Under the pieces are notes generated by a model, which did no database searches, had not been told where the DNA came from, and saw nothing but the letters and a program-made list of their open reading frames with translations. Source: Pseudomonadota bacterium (GTDB lineage Bacteria; Pseudomonadota; Gammaproteobacteria; Burkholderiales; Sulfuriferulaceae). From it: DNA of 64,000 bases. This document shows, one piece after another, positions 21,501-31,243 of this stretch (position 1 is the first letter of the stretch; every line of letters begins with the position of its first letter). The translations under genes and the position numbers were made by a program. The stretch spans positions 124,001 through 188,000 of the forward strand of contig JAJYYK010000004.1 of assembly GCA_021801025.1 (NCBI GenBank). The letters are read 5' to 3'.

Positions 21501-24500
21501 TGACACCATGGGAAGATGATCAAAGTGTGGGCTTCATTGAGTTAGCGCTCACACAGCCGAACATCGTTCCCGATGTAGCATCTGTGCAAGAACAGACTGA
21601 AATTTCATCGGAAATCTCCTTGACCACTGCATCAGACAATGTGGATCTTCATGATGATGAAACAGAAAAACCCGCCCAGGAAACAGTACCCCATATCGAC
21701 ATTGACACACCCACAGCAGCACTTGAACCGGAGTCCGCCAATACTCTCATCCGCATTGGACTGAATGAACTCCCATTGTCCCTGTTTGAGATATACCAAC
21801 ATGAGACCAGCGAACTTTTACATACTTTGCGTCACCAATTTGAATTGTGCAGCACGGCTCCCTATCCACCCGTTTCTCCAGACTTTATGCGGGCGTCCCA
21901 TACGCTGGCGGGCATTTCCCGCCTCACTGGATTTCATTCCGTAGGAGACCTTTCTTTCGCGGTAGAAACCTGGTTAACAGGCTTGCTCAATCACCAGCTA
22001 CCCTTGCCAGAATACCGGCATGAGCTTGCCAAAGCATGTATTGAACGCTTAACAAGCATGCTAACGGAGATTAACAGTCACATTGAACCTGAACCTGCAC
22101 CTGATTTGATTGAAGCCTTACAGCAAGCGCACTTCATCAATGAACAACATCAACCGGATTCCACGCAAGCGCCTCACTCGACCTCCGAACCAGAGTCAGA
22201 ACCTCCTGCTCCAGTTTCTGACTCAGCCATCACGATTCAACCCGATGACTCAGCACACTCACTTTCCAGTCCCCTTTCTGTGGACGAATTCACGACCAGG
22301 GAACACTCAGCCGGGAAACGCACTGCTGAGAAATTGCAGACACATGAATCAACGCTGAAAACCTCATCAGCGAACAAAAAATCACTGTTAAAAGAAGAGC
22401 CTGTCCCGCTACCACATTCAAACCGGGCCGTCTTGACAGAGCCCGCAGCCCCCTTTACTGACGATGTGGATGAGCAATTATTGGCTGTCTTCCTGGAAGA
22501 AGCACTAGACCTGATGCCAGATATCGAACGCACATTACATGAATGGCAACGCACGCCCGGCAGTACTGCACCAAAATCACAACTTTTACGCCTGCTCCAC
22601 ACCCTGAAAGGCAGTGCGCGCATGGCTGGCGCCATGCATCTTGGCGACATGAGTCATGAATTTGAAGCCGACGTACTGTTTCACAGCGACAACAAACAAG
22701 CCAGTGTCAGTGATTTTGAAACCTTTGAAAATCACCTGGACCAAATCAACATTATTATTGAGCGATTGCGCCACCCTCATCCTTCTGTAATCACTCATCA
22801 CGCAGCAGAAGCTGGCGACGATACAGATCATCCGTCAGAGGTCACTGCACATACCGCTGCGATCGCCAATAAAGAAGTTTTGGGGCAAACGCTGCGCATA
22901 CCCTCCAGCACACTGGATCGCATTGTTAACGAAGTGGGTGAAATCAGTATTACCCGTTCCCGATTAGAGAGCACTTCCATCGCCTTGCGTGCCCACAATC
23001 AGGAGTTATTTGAAAATACAGAGCGGTTGCGTGCACAATTACGCGAACTGGATATTCAGGCAGAATCGCAAATGCAGTCCACCCTGTCGCTCATGCGCAA
23101 TGAAGACGCCCAGTTTGATCCATTAGAATTTGATCGCTTTACCCGCCTGCAAGAACTCACCCGGATGATTACGGAAAGCGTCAATGACATTCAGACCGTA
23201 CAACAAAACGTGCTTGTCAGTCTGAATGAAGCCGATGCCGCCATGACCCAACAGGGCCGCTTGTCCAAGAGTGTACAACAAACATTGATGCATATCCGTA
23301 TGGTGCCACTGTCCAGTCTGGCAGATCGACTTCATCGGACCGTCCGCGTCGCTGGTAAAGATCTGGGTAAAAAAGTCAGTTTGCAACTCACAGGCAAACA
23401 AATCGAATTCGATGGAAATATGCTCAACAAACTGGTTGCCCCGTTAGAACATTTGTTGCGTAATGCTGTTGCGCACGGCATAGAATTACCTGAACAACGC
23501 TTATCAGCCAACAAATCCGAATATGGGGAAATTGTTTTGACGGCAAAACAATCCAGCAATGAAATGGTGATTACGGTGCGTGATGATGGCCGTGGTCTTG
23601 ATTTTGAAGCCATTCGTAGCCAAGCCTTAAAAAATGGATTGATTCAAACCAATGACCAGCTTTCGGAAGATGACCTGGCACAGATCATCTTCACTAGTGG
23701 GTTTTCCACTACGGAAAATGTCAGTACTTTGTCTGGACGGGGCGTAGGGATGGACGTCGTCAAGAACGAAATTACCCGAATGGGTGGAAGGATAGAATTA
23801 CACTCCACACCAGAAGGCTTACTCACTACGCTTTACCTGCCCTTAATTCTTGCTGTCACGCAAGCCGTGTTGGTCACCGTGAACGAGCGCACCTATGCGA
23901 TTGATTCGTCCATCATTGATCAGGTACAAGTGTACAAACCGGAAGCGCTCAAAACGCAACTGGAACAAGGGGAGATCACTTGGCTGGAGAATACTTATCC
24001 CTTGTTTTATCTGCCTCAGTTGCTTGAAGACTCGCAATCACAACCCTTGCAGCAACCGCGATCCTCCGTACTGCTGCTGCGTAACGGAAATAACCGTGTC
24101 GCCATTCTGGTTGACAGCATGACGCGCAATCAAGAAATTGTGGTCAAAAACATTGGTTCACAATTGACTTCTGTTCCCGGCATTGCCGGGGCTACGGTGC
24201 TGGGCAATGGCCAGGTAGTATTGATTCTTAATCCGGTTCAGCTTGTGCAACAAGCTGGCATCCCGTCTGCCCCTCTGGTTGGCAATGCGCCATCGCTGCG
24301 TCGCACCATCATGGTCGTGGATGATTCCCTGACTGTACGTAAAATCACCAGCCGCCTGCTGCAACGTGAGGGTTATGATGTGGTCACAGCCAAAGATGGC
24401 CTTGACGCACTTCAAATGTTGCAACAACACAAACCTGATTTAATGTTACTGGACATCGAAATGCCACGCATGGATGGCTTCGAATTGACAAAAGTCATGC

Positions 24501-24682
24501 GCAGCGATGAGCATATGGTCAATATCCCCATCATCATGATTACCTCACGCACGGCCACTAAACACCGCGAGCTTGCAGCCAGTCTCGGTGTCAACGCGTA
24601 TATGGGAAAACCGTTTCAGGAGGATAGCCTGTTGGCAAAAATTGCAGAGCTCATCAAAACCACGAATTCTGAATTAACATAA
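18518..24682 (+). CDS. chpA: ChpA/PilL, multi-Hpt hybrid chemotaxis histidine kinase
   Basis: This is the CheA-type kinase of the Pil-Chp system, 2054 residues. An N-terminal helical region (1-660) is followed by Hpt-type sites around His723 (FHTLKGG), His893 (FHTIKGS), His1128 (SHTLAGI, lacking the usual Lys) and His1361 (LHTLKGS). Then come a dimerisation region, a HATPase domain (N box RNAVAHGIE near 1645; DDGRGLD), a CheW domain (about 1775-1915) and a receiver domain with phospho-acceptor Asp in LLDIEMPRMDG near 1979. The first two Hpt units are an exact-period tandem duplication. The ATG at 18518 is chosen for its MSTLTEFD start; the frame opens upstream at 18446. Confidence 0.94.
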   Translation: MSTLTEFDIAPLSWIREEIDHALTQVREAISQQSTSQIGPSELRLARTYLHQITGALEMVGLRGTALVCHEAENLAQRLEQSPQEINPELLDVIRITGETIAHYLDDLLSGKPNIELQLLPVYQQLREGQGITQTRDSDLFFPNVEARPIFQTRTADLTKETRIRQYKMARAQFERGLLDFLRQQSAEQGLANMREAASIIESAMDLPATRTFWWGVTAFIDSLITHSIEPGFAVKQLCGRIDLQLKRHIQGSNKIAERLMRDMLYFIANSRDGSERIIEVKNTFELSRLLPKQLSKAELVLHEQLESGLQLLQQSETAWDAYLSGNHDSLSEFKTLLQTIQTLAPTTQHKNIHALIAELHQVLNDLPEIAAQRLETLYLEITTILFLLENYFAHYESVQDEMRDQADYLKQRLHAAAYSDIALTDINASPNTSMLDSIARQAQEKVLVAQIAQEIQVNLDRIEESLDHFFRSPDQDRQVLDGAIKAIHEISGALSMMQWDQASQVLQAGQKLIAEMADPTQVIDEKQFPLVAEIISAIGLYVDAERFQQTQALSVLHPILIRLGLAEEKVAVYPASEHIEDDLASLKTELAQQLGDLQQREINEEFKQKLTDTLKKIKQDADLVGDLILKSQMEAALQQLADNPVIERITELLSPVCNMSLNTSVDTSTPTTMSSEQINTEIFETFLEEAKEVLSSIKNELQYIENSTEQQHKLKEIRRGFHTLKGGGRMAHLNELGETAWAIEQLLNQWLQQALNPTDELLKLLQQATLYISTWIDSLSTGALMDNSYHDLIAHADQIRTSIENKLAQQLCSIPPLTELPAPSFIDARPEDTTLIPSTTETNQATEIDAEILEVFLEEASEVLFDIAHHLEQIESSTEQHLELKEIRRGFHTIKGSGRMVHLHELGETAWAVEQLLNQWLQHTLNPTNELLKLLQQASLHISTWVDSLTAGEPIYDGYQNIIERANQLRAQIGDEDKIEMQEISVPIPDTVSMTPWEDDQSVGFIELALTQPNIVPDVASVQEQTEISSEISLTTASDNVDLHDDETEKPAQETVPHIDIDTPTAALEPESANTLIRIGLNELPLSLFEIYQHETSELLHTLRHQFELCSTAPYPPVSPDFMRASHTLAGISRLTGFHSVGDLSFAVETWLTGLLNHQLPLPEYRHELAKACIERLTSMLTEINSHIEPEPAPDLIEALQQAHFINEQHQPDSTQAPHSTSEPESEPPAPVSDSAITIQPDDSAHSLSSPLSVDEFTTREHSAGKRTAEKLQTHESTLKTSSANKKSLLKEEPVPLPHSNRAVLTEPAAPFTDDVDEQLLAVFLEEALDLMPDIERTLHEWQRTPGSTAPKSQLLRLLHTLKGSARMAGAMHLGDMSHEFEADVLFHSDNKQASVSDFETFENHLDQINIIIERLRHPHPSVITHHAAEAGDDTDHPSEVTAHTAAIANKEVLGQTLRIPSSTLDRIVNEVGEISITRSRLESTSIALRAHNQELFENTERLRAQLRELDIQAESQMQSTLSLMRNEDAQFDPLEFDRFTRLQELTRMITESVNDIQTVQQNVLVSLNEADAAMTQQGRLSKSVQQTLMHIRMVPLSSLADRLHRTVRVAGKDLGKKVSLQLTGKQIEFDGNMLNKLVAPLEHLLRNAVAHGIELPEQRLSANKSEYGEIVLTAKQSSNEMVITVRDDGRGLDFEAIRSQALKNGLIQTNDQLSEDDLAQIIFTSGFSTTENVSTLSGRGVGMDVVKNEITRMGGRIELHSTPEGLLTTLYLPLILAVTQAVLVTVNERTYAIDSSIIDQVQVYKPEALKTQLEQGEITWLENTYPLFYLPQLLEDSQSQPLQQPRSSVLLLRNGNNRVAILVDSMTRNQEIVVKNIGSQLTSVPGIAGATVLGNGQVVLILNPVQLVQQAGIPSAPLVGNAPSLRRTIMVVDDSLTVRKITSRLLQREGYDVVTAKDGLDALQMLQQHKPDLMLLDIEMPRMDGFELTKVMRSDEHMVNIPIIMITSRTATKHRELAASLGVNAYMGKPFQEDSLLAKIAELIKTTNSELT
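20552..20931 (+). repeat. Tandem phosphotransfer-domain unit 1 within chpA
   Basis: This segment encodes a 126-residue Hpt unit. It aligns without gaps to the segment exactly 510 bases downstream. By eye, 82 of 126 residues are identical, and ELGETAWA and QLLNQWLQ are shared without change. Confidence 0.85.
21062..21441 (+). repeat. Tandem phosphotransfer-domain unit 2 within chpA
   Basis: This is the second copy of the Hpt unit, at an offset of exactly 510 bases from the first with no insertion or deletion. It keeps the phospho-acceptor His893 and the conserved Lys. Confidence 0.85.
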
Positions 24683-24906
24683 ACCCGTGTGCCTGACCAG
24701 GGAAGAGAGCGAAAATTGTGCCGAAAAACACAGCTTGGGTAATGAAACCTAACCCACACAGGCTCAAGCAGGTCCGGGTTAAGTGACGGATTCTGTTTTG
24801 GCACATCGTAGCGCACTCACCCCCGGGTGAAAGGTAAAACAGAGAAAGCGTACTCTGATTTTACAATGTTACCTTAATAAACAAGCGGTCAACTGCCGTT
24901 TCAGGT
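24683..24906. other. Intergenic region between convergent chpA and uppP
   Basis: About 220 bases between two converging genes. Small dyads such as CACCC/GGGTG near 24819-24830 are present, but none has an adjoining T-run, so no terminator is called. No gene or riboswitch was recognised. Confidence 0.4.
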
Positions 24907-25734
24907 TTAACCCACAGACCAGTCAACCAGACCACTCCATGCAGTCGCCAACACGACAAAACCAAACACAATGCGATACCATGCAAACGCGGTAAAGTCA
25001 TGGTGGCTGATGTAGCGAAGTAATGCACGTACAGCAAACAAAGCGCTGATGAAGGCGGTTACAAAACCCACTGCAAACACCAACATATTTCCATGTGAAT
25101 GAATAAAAAGGCTTCTATTCTTGTAAATTTCATAACCTGTGGCGGCAAACAAAGTAGGAATTGCCAAAAAGAAAGAAAACTCGGTGGCCGCCTGCCGTGA
25201 CAAACCCAGTAACATGCCGCCAATAATCGTGGAACCCGAACGTGAAGTTCCTGGAATCAGGGCCAAAGTCTGCGCAAACCCAACCATCAAGGCATCGTGC
25301 CAACGCATATCTTCGACGCGATTCACCCTGACCGTATGTTGCCGTTTTTCCGCCCACAATATCACAAATGCCCCCAGGATAAAGGCAGAAGCAACAGGAA
25401 CTGGGCTAAACAGATATTGCTTAATTTTGTGTGCGAACAACAAACCCAATACCGCTGCGGGCACAAATGCCACTAACAGATTAAAAACAAAACGATTCGC
25501 GTCAGGCCGCCCTAATCTCCCCGCAACATGCAACAAACGTATTCTATACTCCCAACATACCGCAAGAATTGCTCCAGCCTGGATAATAATTTCGAAAGCT
25601 TTTCCCCGCTCATCATTAAAATGAAGCAAATCACCCGCTAAAATCAAATGGCCTGTACTGGATATTGGTAAAAATTCGGTCAAACCTTCAACGATCCCCA
25701 ATATCAATGCTTTAAACAATACGACTAAATCCAT
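24907..25734 (-). CDS. uppP: Undecaprenyl-diphosphatase (BacA/UppP)
   Basis: UppP is an integral membrane phosphatase that recycles undecaprenyl diphosphate to the monophosphate carrier for cell-wall synthesis; it can confer bacitracin resistance. The signatures are [14 protein letters not shown] near the N-terminus, with the catalytic Glu and Ser, and [10 protein letters not shown] in the centre. It has 275 residues and about eight membrane segments. The ATG at 25734 is chosen because the family begins MD(L/I)... there; the frame extends ten codons further. Confidence 0.96.
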   Translation of the reverse strand: MDLVVLFKALILGIVEGLTEFLPISSTGHLILAGDLLHFNDERGKAFEIIIQAGAILAVCWEYRIRLLHVAGRLGRPDANRFVFNLLVAFVPAAVLGLLFAHKIKQYLFSPVPVASAFILGAFVILWAEKRQHTVRVNRVEDMRWHDALMVGFAQTLALIPGTSRSGSTIIGGMLLGLSRQAATEFSFFLAIPTLFAATGYEIYKNRSLFIHSHGNMLVFAVGFVTAFISALFAVRALLRYISHHDFTAFAWYRIVFGFVVLATAWSGLVDWSVG

Positions 25735-25930
25735 GTAACACCCTTCTTGTTCAATAATTAGCACTCAAAATATATCTCATGAAATAGCCGAGCGGTAGCG
25801 GGGAAGGGTCATTGTTCAATGTCACAAGCACAGCTCTGAGCAGGTGAAAAGCACCAGCACCAAAACACACTCATTGAGCTGTTCCCAACAGGTTGACTTA
25901 CCCATCGTACGAAGACCATTCAAGACTCAT

Positions 25931-27847
<1,917 letters not shown>

Positions 27848-27879
27848 TTATTTAGAACTCCCATTAAAAAGTTAATCGT

Positions 27880-28035
27880 AGGGAGCACTGGCGGCTTTCC
27901 TACAGCGGCATGATCCGCATCAGGTTCAAAGGGTATGATCTCGCCCTGCTTTAACCTAAACAATCCATTAGAAGACTCAACGAGCCTAATGGATTATTCG
28001 GGTTTAATTTAAGCAGAGACCCCTAGCACAGGTGC
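27880..28035 (-). promoter_or_regulatory. TPP riboswitch (THI element) upstream of thiC
   Basis: Read on the minus strand, the element has GGGGTCTCTGC on the 5' side, GGGCGAGATCATACCC and then the highly conserved CTTTGAACCTGATGCGGAT and CATGCCG...TAGGAAAG blocks. Between the two halves is an unusually long P3-type arm in which AATCCATTAG pairs with CTAATGGATT. It ends about 35 bases before thiC. The family (thi-box) is one of the best-known riboswitches and here controls thiC. Confidence 0.92.
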
Positions 28036-28090
28036 CAAAATATCGGATTTATGGAATAATCGCAAGTGGTAGTTAACCACAGGTCACGCC

Positions 28091-28744
28091 ATGAATATCG
28101 AACATACCCGTTTCAACATGATTGCACAACAAATACGTCCTTGGGATGTATCTAACCAAAAGGTTTTGGCCTTACTGGATAAAGTAAAACGCGAAGAATA
28201 CGTACCAAGCGCCCTGCGTAGTCTGGCTTTTGTTGACATGGAAACACCGATTGGTCATGGCGAATTCATGATGGCTCCAAAAATGGAAGCCCGGATTCTT
28301 CAGGAGCTGGACATCCAGCCCAATGATCTCATACTGGAAATCGGCACAGGCAGTGGCTACCTCACCGCATTACTTGCCGCATTGGGTCAACATGTGACCA
28401 GTGTCGACATTATCCCTGAATTTACCACCCAGGCACGTGCCAAGCTGTTGGCTCATCATATTGCCAATGTCTCACTGGAAACCGGTGATGCCGCATTAGA
28501 CTGGCCTTCACACAACGCCTATGACGTGATCGTCTTAACTGGATCCACGCCCATTTTGCCGCAAAGCTTGCTTAACCTCCTGTCCCTGCAAGGACGCCTG
28601 TTCGCTGTCACTGGCGATGCCCCGGCGATGACCGCACAATGTATTACCCGCGTGGACAGCAAAAATTGGGTGACTCGCAATTTATTTGAAACGGTGATTA
28701 AGCCGTTGCAACATGCCGCACAACCTGAGCGATTTGTTTTTTAG
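28091..28744 (+). CDS. pcm: Protein-L-isoaspartate O-methyltransferase family protein
   Basis: This SAM-dependent methyltransferase repairs isoaspartyl residues, or is a close relative. The 217 residues include the start NMIAQQIRPWDVSNQKVL, the ETPIGHGEFMMAP substrate region and the SAM loop LEIGTGSGYLTALLA. It is the form common in betaproteobacteria; some members lack proven repair activity, so the exact substrate is inferred. It is divergent from thiC and begins about 55 bases from the riboswitch. Confidence 0.85.
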   Translation: MNIEHTRFNMIAQQIRPWDVSNQKVLALLDKVKREEYVPSALRSLAFVDMETPIGHGEFMMAPKMEARILQELDIQPNDLILEIGTGSGYLTALLAALGQHVTSVDIIPEFTTQARAKLLAHHIANVSLETGDAALDWPSHNAYDVIVLTGSTPILPQSLLNLLSLQGRLFAVTGDAPAMTAQCITRVDSKNWVTRNLFETVIKPLQHAAQPERFVF

Positions 28745-28791
28745 CCCAGATTTACACTGACTCTTGTATTAAGCGTGCAGCCGCATACCGT

Positions 28792-29349
28792 TTACACATT
28801 ATCCTCAGCAAGGGCGTTCCGACGTCCGATATCAGCAATATGAAATGCATACCCCCCTTTGCGCCGGTCTTCAAAATATTGGCGCAAGGTGTGTTCCACT
28901 GCCAGGAAAGCAATCTCCCCCCAAGGGATTTCAGCTTCTGTAAATAATTTCACTTCCAGACTTTCAAAACCAGGTGAAAAATTTAAATTGAGCAAACGTG
29001 CCCGAAATATTAGATACACTTGATGAATATGTGGAAGGTTGCATAAAGTGAACAACTCCAAAATTTCTACCTGCGCGCCAGCTTCTTCTTCCGTTTCGCG
29101 TAAAGCACCCTGCAAGGTGCTTTCATTGTTTTCCATAAACCCTGCAGGCAATGTCCATTTGCCATACTGTGGCGCTATCGCACGGCGGCACAGCAACACT
29201 TTGTCTTCCCATTCAGGCAAAGTACCCACCACCATTTTTGGATTTTGATAATGGACAACCTGGCATACTGTGCAAACATCACGTAAACGGTTATCACCTT
29301 CCGGTACGATTTGAACCACCGTACTGCCACATTCACCACAAAACTTCAT
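28792..29349 (-). CDS. Nudix hydrolase with N-terminal zinc ribbon
   Basis: This 185-residue cytoplasmic hydrolase acts on a nucleoside-diphosphate-linked substrate. It starts with a zinc-ribbon pattern (CGECG ... CTVC). It then carries a complete Nudix box, GFMENNESTLQGALRETEEE followed by AG. The zinc ribbon resembles that of NudC-type proteins, but the protein is shorter and the substrate is unknown. It is convergent with pcm. Confidence 0.85.
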   Translation of the reverse strand: MKFCGECGSTVVQIVPEGDNRLRDVCTVCQVVHYQNPKMVVGTLPEWEDKVLLCRRAIAPQYGKWTLPAGFMENNESTLQGALRETEEEAGAQVEILELFTLCNLPHIHQVYLIFRARLLNLNFSPGFESLEVKLFTEAEIPWGEIAFLAVEHTLRQYFEDRRKGGYAFHIADIGRRNALAEDNV

Positions 29350-29525
29350 GTTAGCGACTCCAATGAGTTGGGCTCACCTCTAAAAATGAACAGGAAAACA
29401 TCACGAGGCATACAAAGCACCAAAACCTGAAAACGGAGTTTCAGCGTTGGGCTCAAAATCTATAGCGCATGATACGCGGATAAACCGTCATACGGTTACA
29501 CTGCGCCCGAGGTGTCTTCTGTTAA

Positions 29526-30455
29526 TCAATTTTCGCTGTCCTGGTGACGCATTAAACGTCGCGGAACAGCCAGACCCTCAGCCGTACGCTCCACCAAACC
29601 CGCAAACTTGTCCCCATCGTATGCACGACATATTCCTGTCACAGACGTGGCTAAAGTCGTCATAAACTGGCGTCCATATGACAAAGCCTGAACACCTGCC
29701 GCATCAATATCCAGTTTTGGCAAATGTGCTACCAGAACATCCATTGGCAACAGCAATGGGTCGCGCTCTGCCAGCGTCAATGTTTCCAGCATAGCCAAAT
29801 CTACCGCATCCTCTAACTGAAAACCACCACTGCTTAAACGGGTTAAACCGGTCAAATGCGCGCCACCACAACCTAACCTGATTCCGATATCTTCGGCAAG
29901 TGTGCGGATATACGTCCCCGCACTACACCGCACCTCAATCTCAAGCTGAGGGCTGTCAAATTGCAGTACCCGTATGCTGCGTATATGCACTTTTCTGGGT
30001 TGACGTACAATTTCTTCACCGGCACGTGCGTACGCATACAATGGTTTTCCTTGTACCTTCAAGGCAGAATACATGGGTGGAACCTGCATGATCTCGCCGA
30101 CAAAAGCAGCCATCACTTCATCAATGAAGCTGACATTAACGGAGACTGGCGAACTGTGCAACACGTCACCTTCAACGTCTCCCGTCGTCGTCGTGACCCC
30201 CAAACAAATTTGTGCACGATACCCCTTATCCGCTTCCAGCTGGTAAGCAGAGAATTTGGTTGCTTCGCCGAGACACACTGGCAGCAATCCTTCGGCCAGG
30301 GGATCAAGCGTACCCGTATGTCCTGCTTTCTCAGCCTGGAACAGACGTTTAACCGCTTGTAGCACAGCATTAGAAGTAAAACCGCGCGGTTTATTCAACA
30401 AGAGAACGCCATGAATCGGGCGTTTGGGACGTTTGATTTGCGCTTCAGGTCTCAT
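29526..30455 (-). CDS. truB: tRNA pseudouridine(55) synthase
   Basis: TruB makes pseudouridine 55 in the T-loop of tRNAs. The catalytic Asp is in HTGTLDPLAEGLLPVCLGEATK. It has 309 residues with the C-terminal PUA-like region. The ATG at 30455 lies inside the last codons of rbfA (an 11-base overlap), implying coupling. It closes the conserved operon rimP-nusA-infB-rbfA-truB. Confidence 0.96.
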   Translation of the reverse strand: MRPEAQIKRPKRPIHGVLLLNKPRGFTSNAVLQAVKRLFQAEKAGHTGTLDPLAEGLLPVCLGEATKFSAYQLEADKGYRAQICLGVTTTTGDVEGDVLHSSPVSVNVSFIDEVMAAFVGEIMQVPPMYSALKVQGKPLYAYARAGEEIVRQPRKVHIRSIRVLQFDSPQLEIEVRCSAGTYIRTLAEDIGIRLGCGGAHLTGLTRLSSGGFQLEDAVDLAMLETLTLAERDPLLLPMDVLVAHLPKLDIDAAGVQALSYGRQFMTTLATSVTGICRAYDGDKFAGLVERTAEGLAVPRRLMRHQDSEN

Positions 30456-30825
30456 CTTCAGATGAGGAACCTGGTTGTTGCGCCATGGCTTCGTCAATTA
30501 AATTTGACATATAGGCCCCACGAGCGACTGAGGTGTCATACACGAAGTTCAGCTGGGGCACCAGGCGCAAGCGCATACGAGGCCCAAGTTGAGAACGAAT
30601 GTAACCCGCGGCACGATTGAGCAATGTCATGGTTTGTACGGCCTCATGCTGGGGGTTAAGCACTGTGAAATAAATTTTTGCAGATTCAAGATCTCGCGTG
30701 AGGACCACTTCTGTGACCGTCACCATCCCCACACGGGGATCATTGACGTCAGTACGCAGAATATCAGCCACTTCACGTTGCAGTTGTTCCGCAACACGTT
30801 GCGAACGGGGATAATCTCTGGCCAT
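30445..30825 (-). CDS. rbfA: Ribosome-binding factor A
   Basis: RbfA is a KH-type 30S assembly factor needed for 16S rRNA 5' end maturation and cold adaptation. The 126 residues contain the family's LQREVADILRTDVNDPRVG and SAKIYFTVL segments. Its ribosome-binding site (AAGGG, six bases before the ATG) is part of a dispersed repeat inserted between infB and this gene. The gap to infB is 418 bases, far longer than usual. Confidence 0.95.
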   Translation of the reverse strand: MARDYPRSQRVAEQLQREVADILRTDVNDPRVGMVTVTEVVLTRDLESAKIYFTVLNPQHEAVQTMTLLNRAAGYIRSQLGPRMRLRLVPQLNFVYDTSVARGAYMSNLIDEAMAQQPGSSSEDET

Positions 30826-30827
30826 AG

Positions 30828-30975
30828 TTTACCCTTTTGCCTTGCTGGTTTAAAACTCCGGCCTTTAGGCCGACAGAAACGCCGAACCCGCCCACAGGGA
30901 AAAGTTCAAAAGGCGCGGTGAGGAATGGGAATACCCCCTCACTCAACGGTCACCAAACCGAAGGCCGGTGGCCTT
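30828..30975 (-). repeat. Dispersed repeat, copy A (upstream of rbfA)
   Basis: Read on the minus strand, the element begins near a CACCGGCC...GGTG dyad and runs through a CTCACCGCGCCTTTTGAAC block and the palindrome GGCCTAAAGGCC. It ends TTTTAAACCAGCAAGGCAAA followed by AGGGTAAAC, two bases before the rbfA start. It matches copy B over most of its length and copy C at both ends. The repeat end provides the Shine-Dalgarno of rbfA. Confidence 0.8.
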
Positions 30976-31243
30976 ATTGCTGCCCCGATGGTTAAAACAT
31001 GGGCACTTTGCACATCACTGCAGATCATATCCCCATATTTTTTTAAAAAACTTAACATCCTCATGTACGTTTTCTACACTTCAGACTTGTTGTTCAGTCA
31101 TAACCCGAGTTGTTCTACACAGGTGTGCTGATACCGAAATTTTGTTTTACATTTTTTTAACTTCAATGATGATCCGCATGAAAGCATGCTGACGCGAGTA
31201 AAATCCGTCCACGCCATGCCCATCATGCCGTACAACACTCAAC
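30976..31243. other. Spacer between repeat copy A and infB
   Basis: About 270 A+T-rich bases downstream of infB. No gene is supported. A small dyad, GCATG/CATGC, near 31182-31195 is not followed by a T-run. A promoter for rbfA-truB may lie here but was not identified. Confidence 0.4.

Noticed and set aside
24683-24906. Possible cobalamin or other riboswitch near uppP
   Set aside because: The region lies downstream of both converging genes and no conserved riboswitch core was found on either strand.
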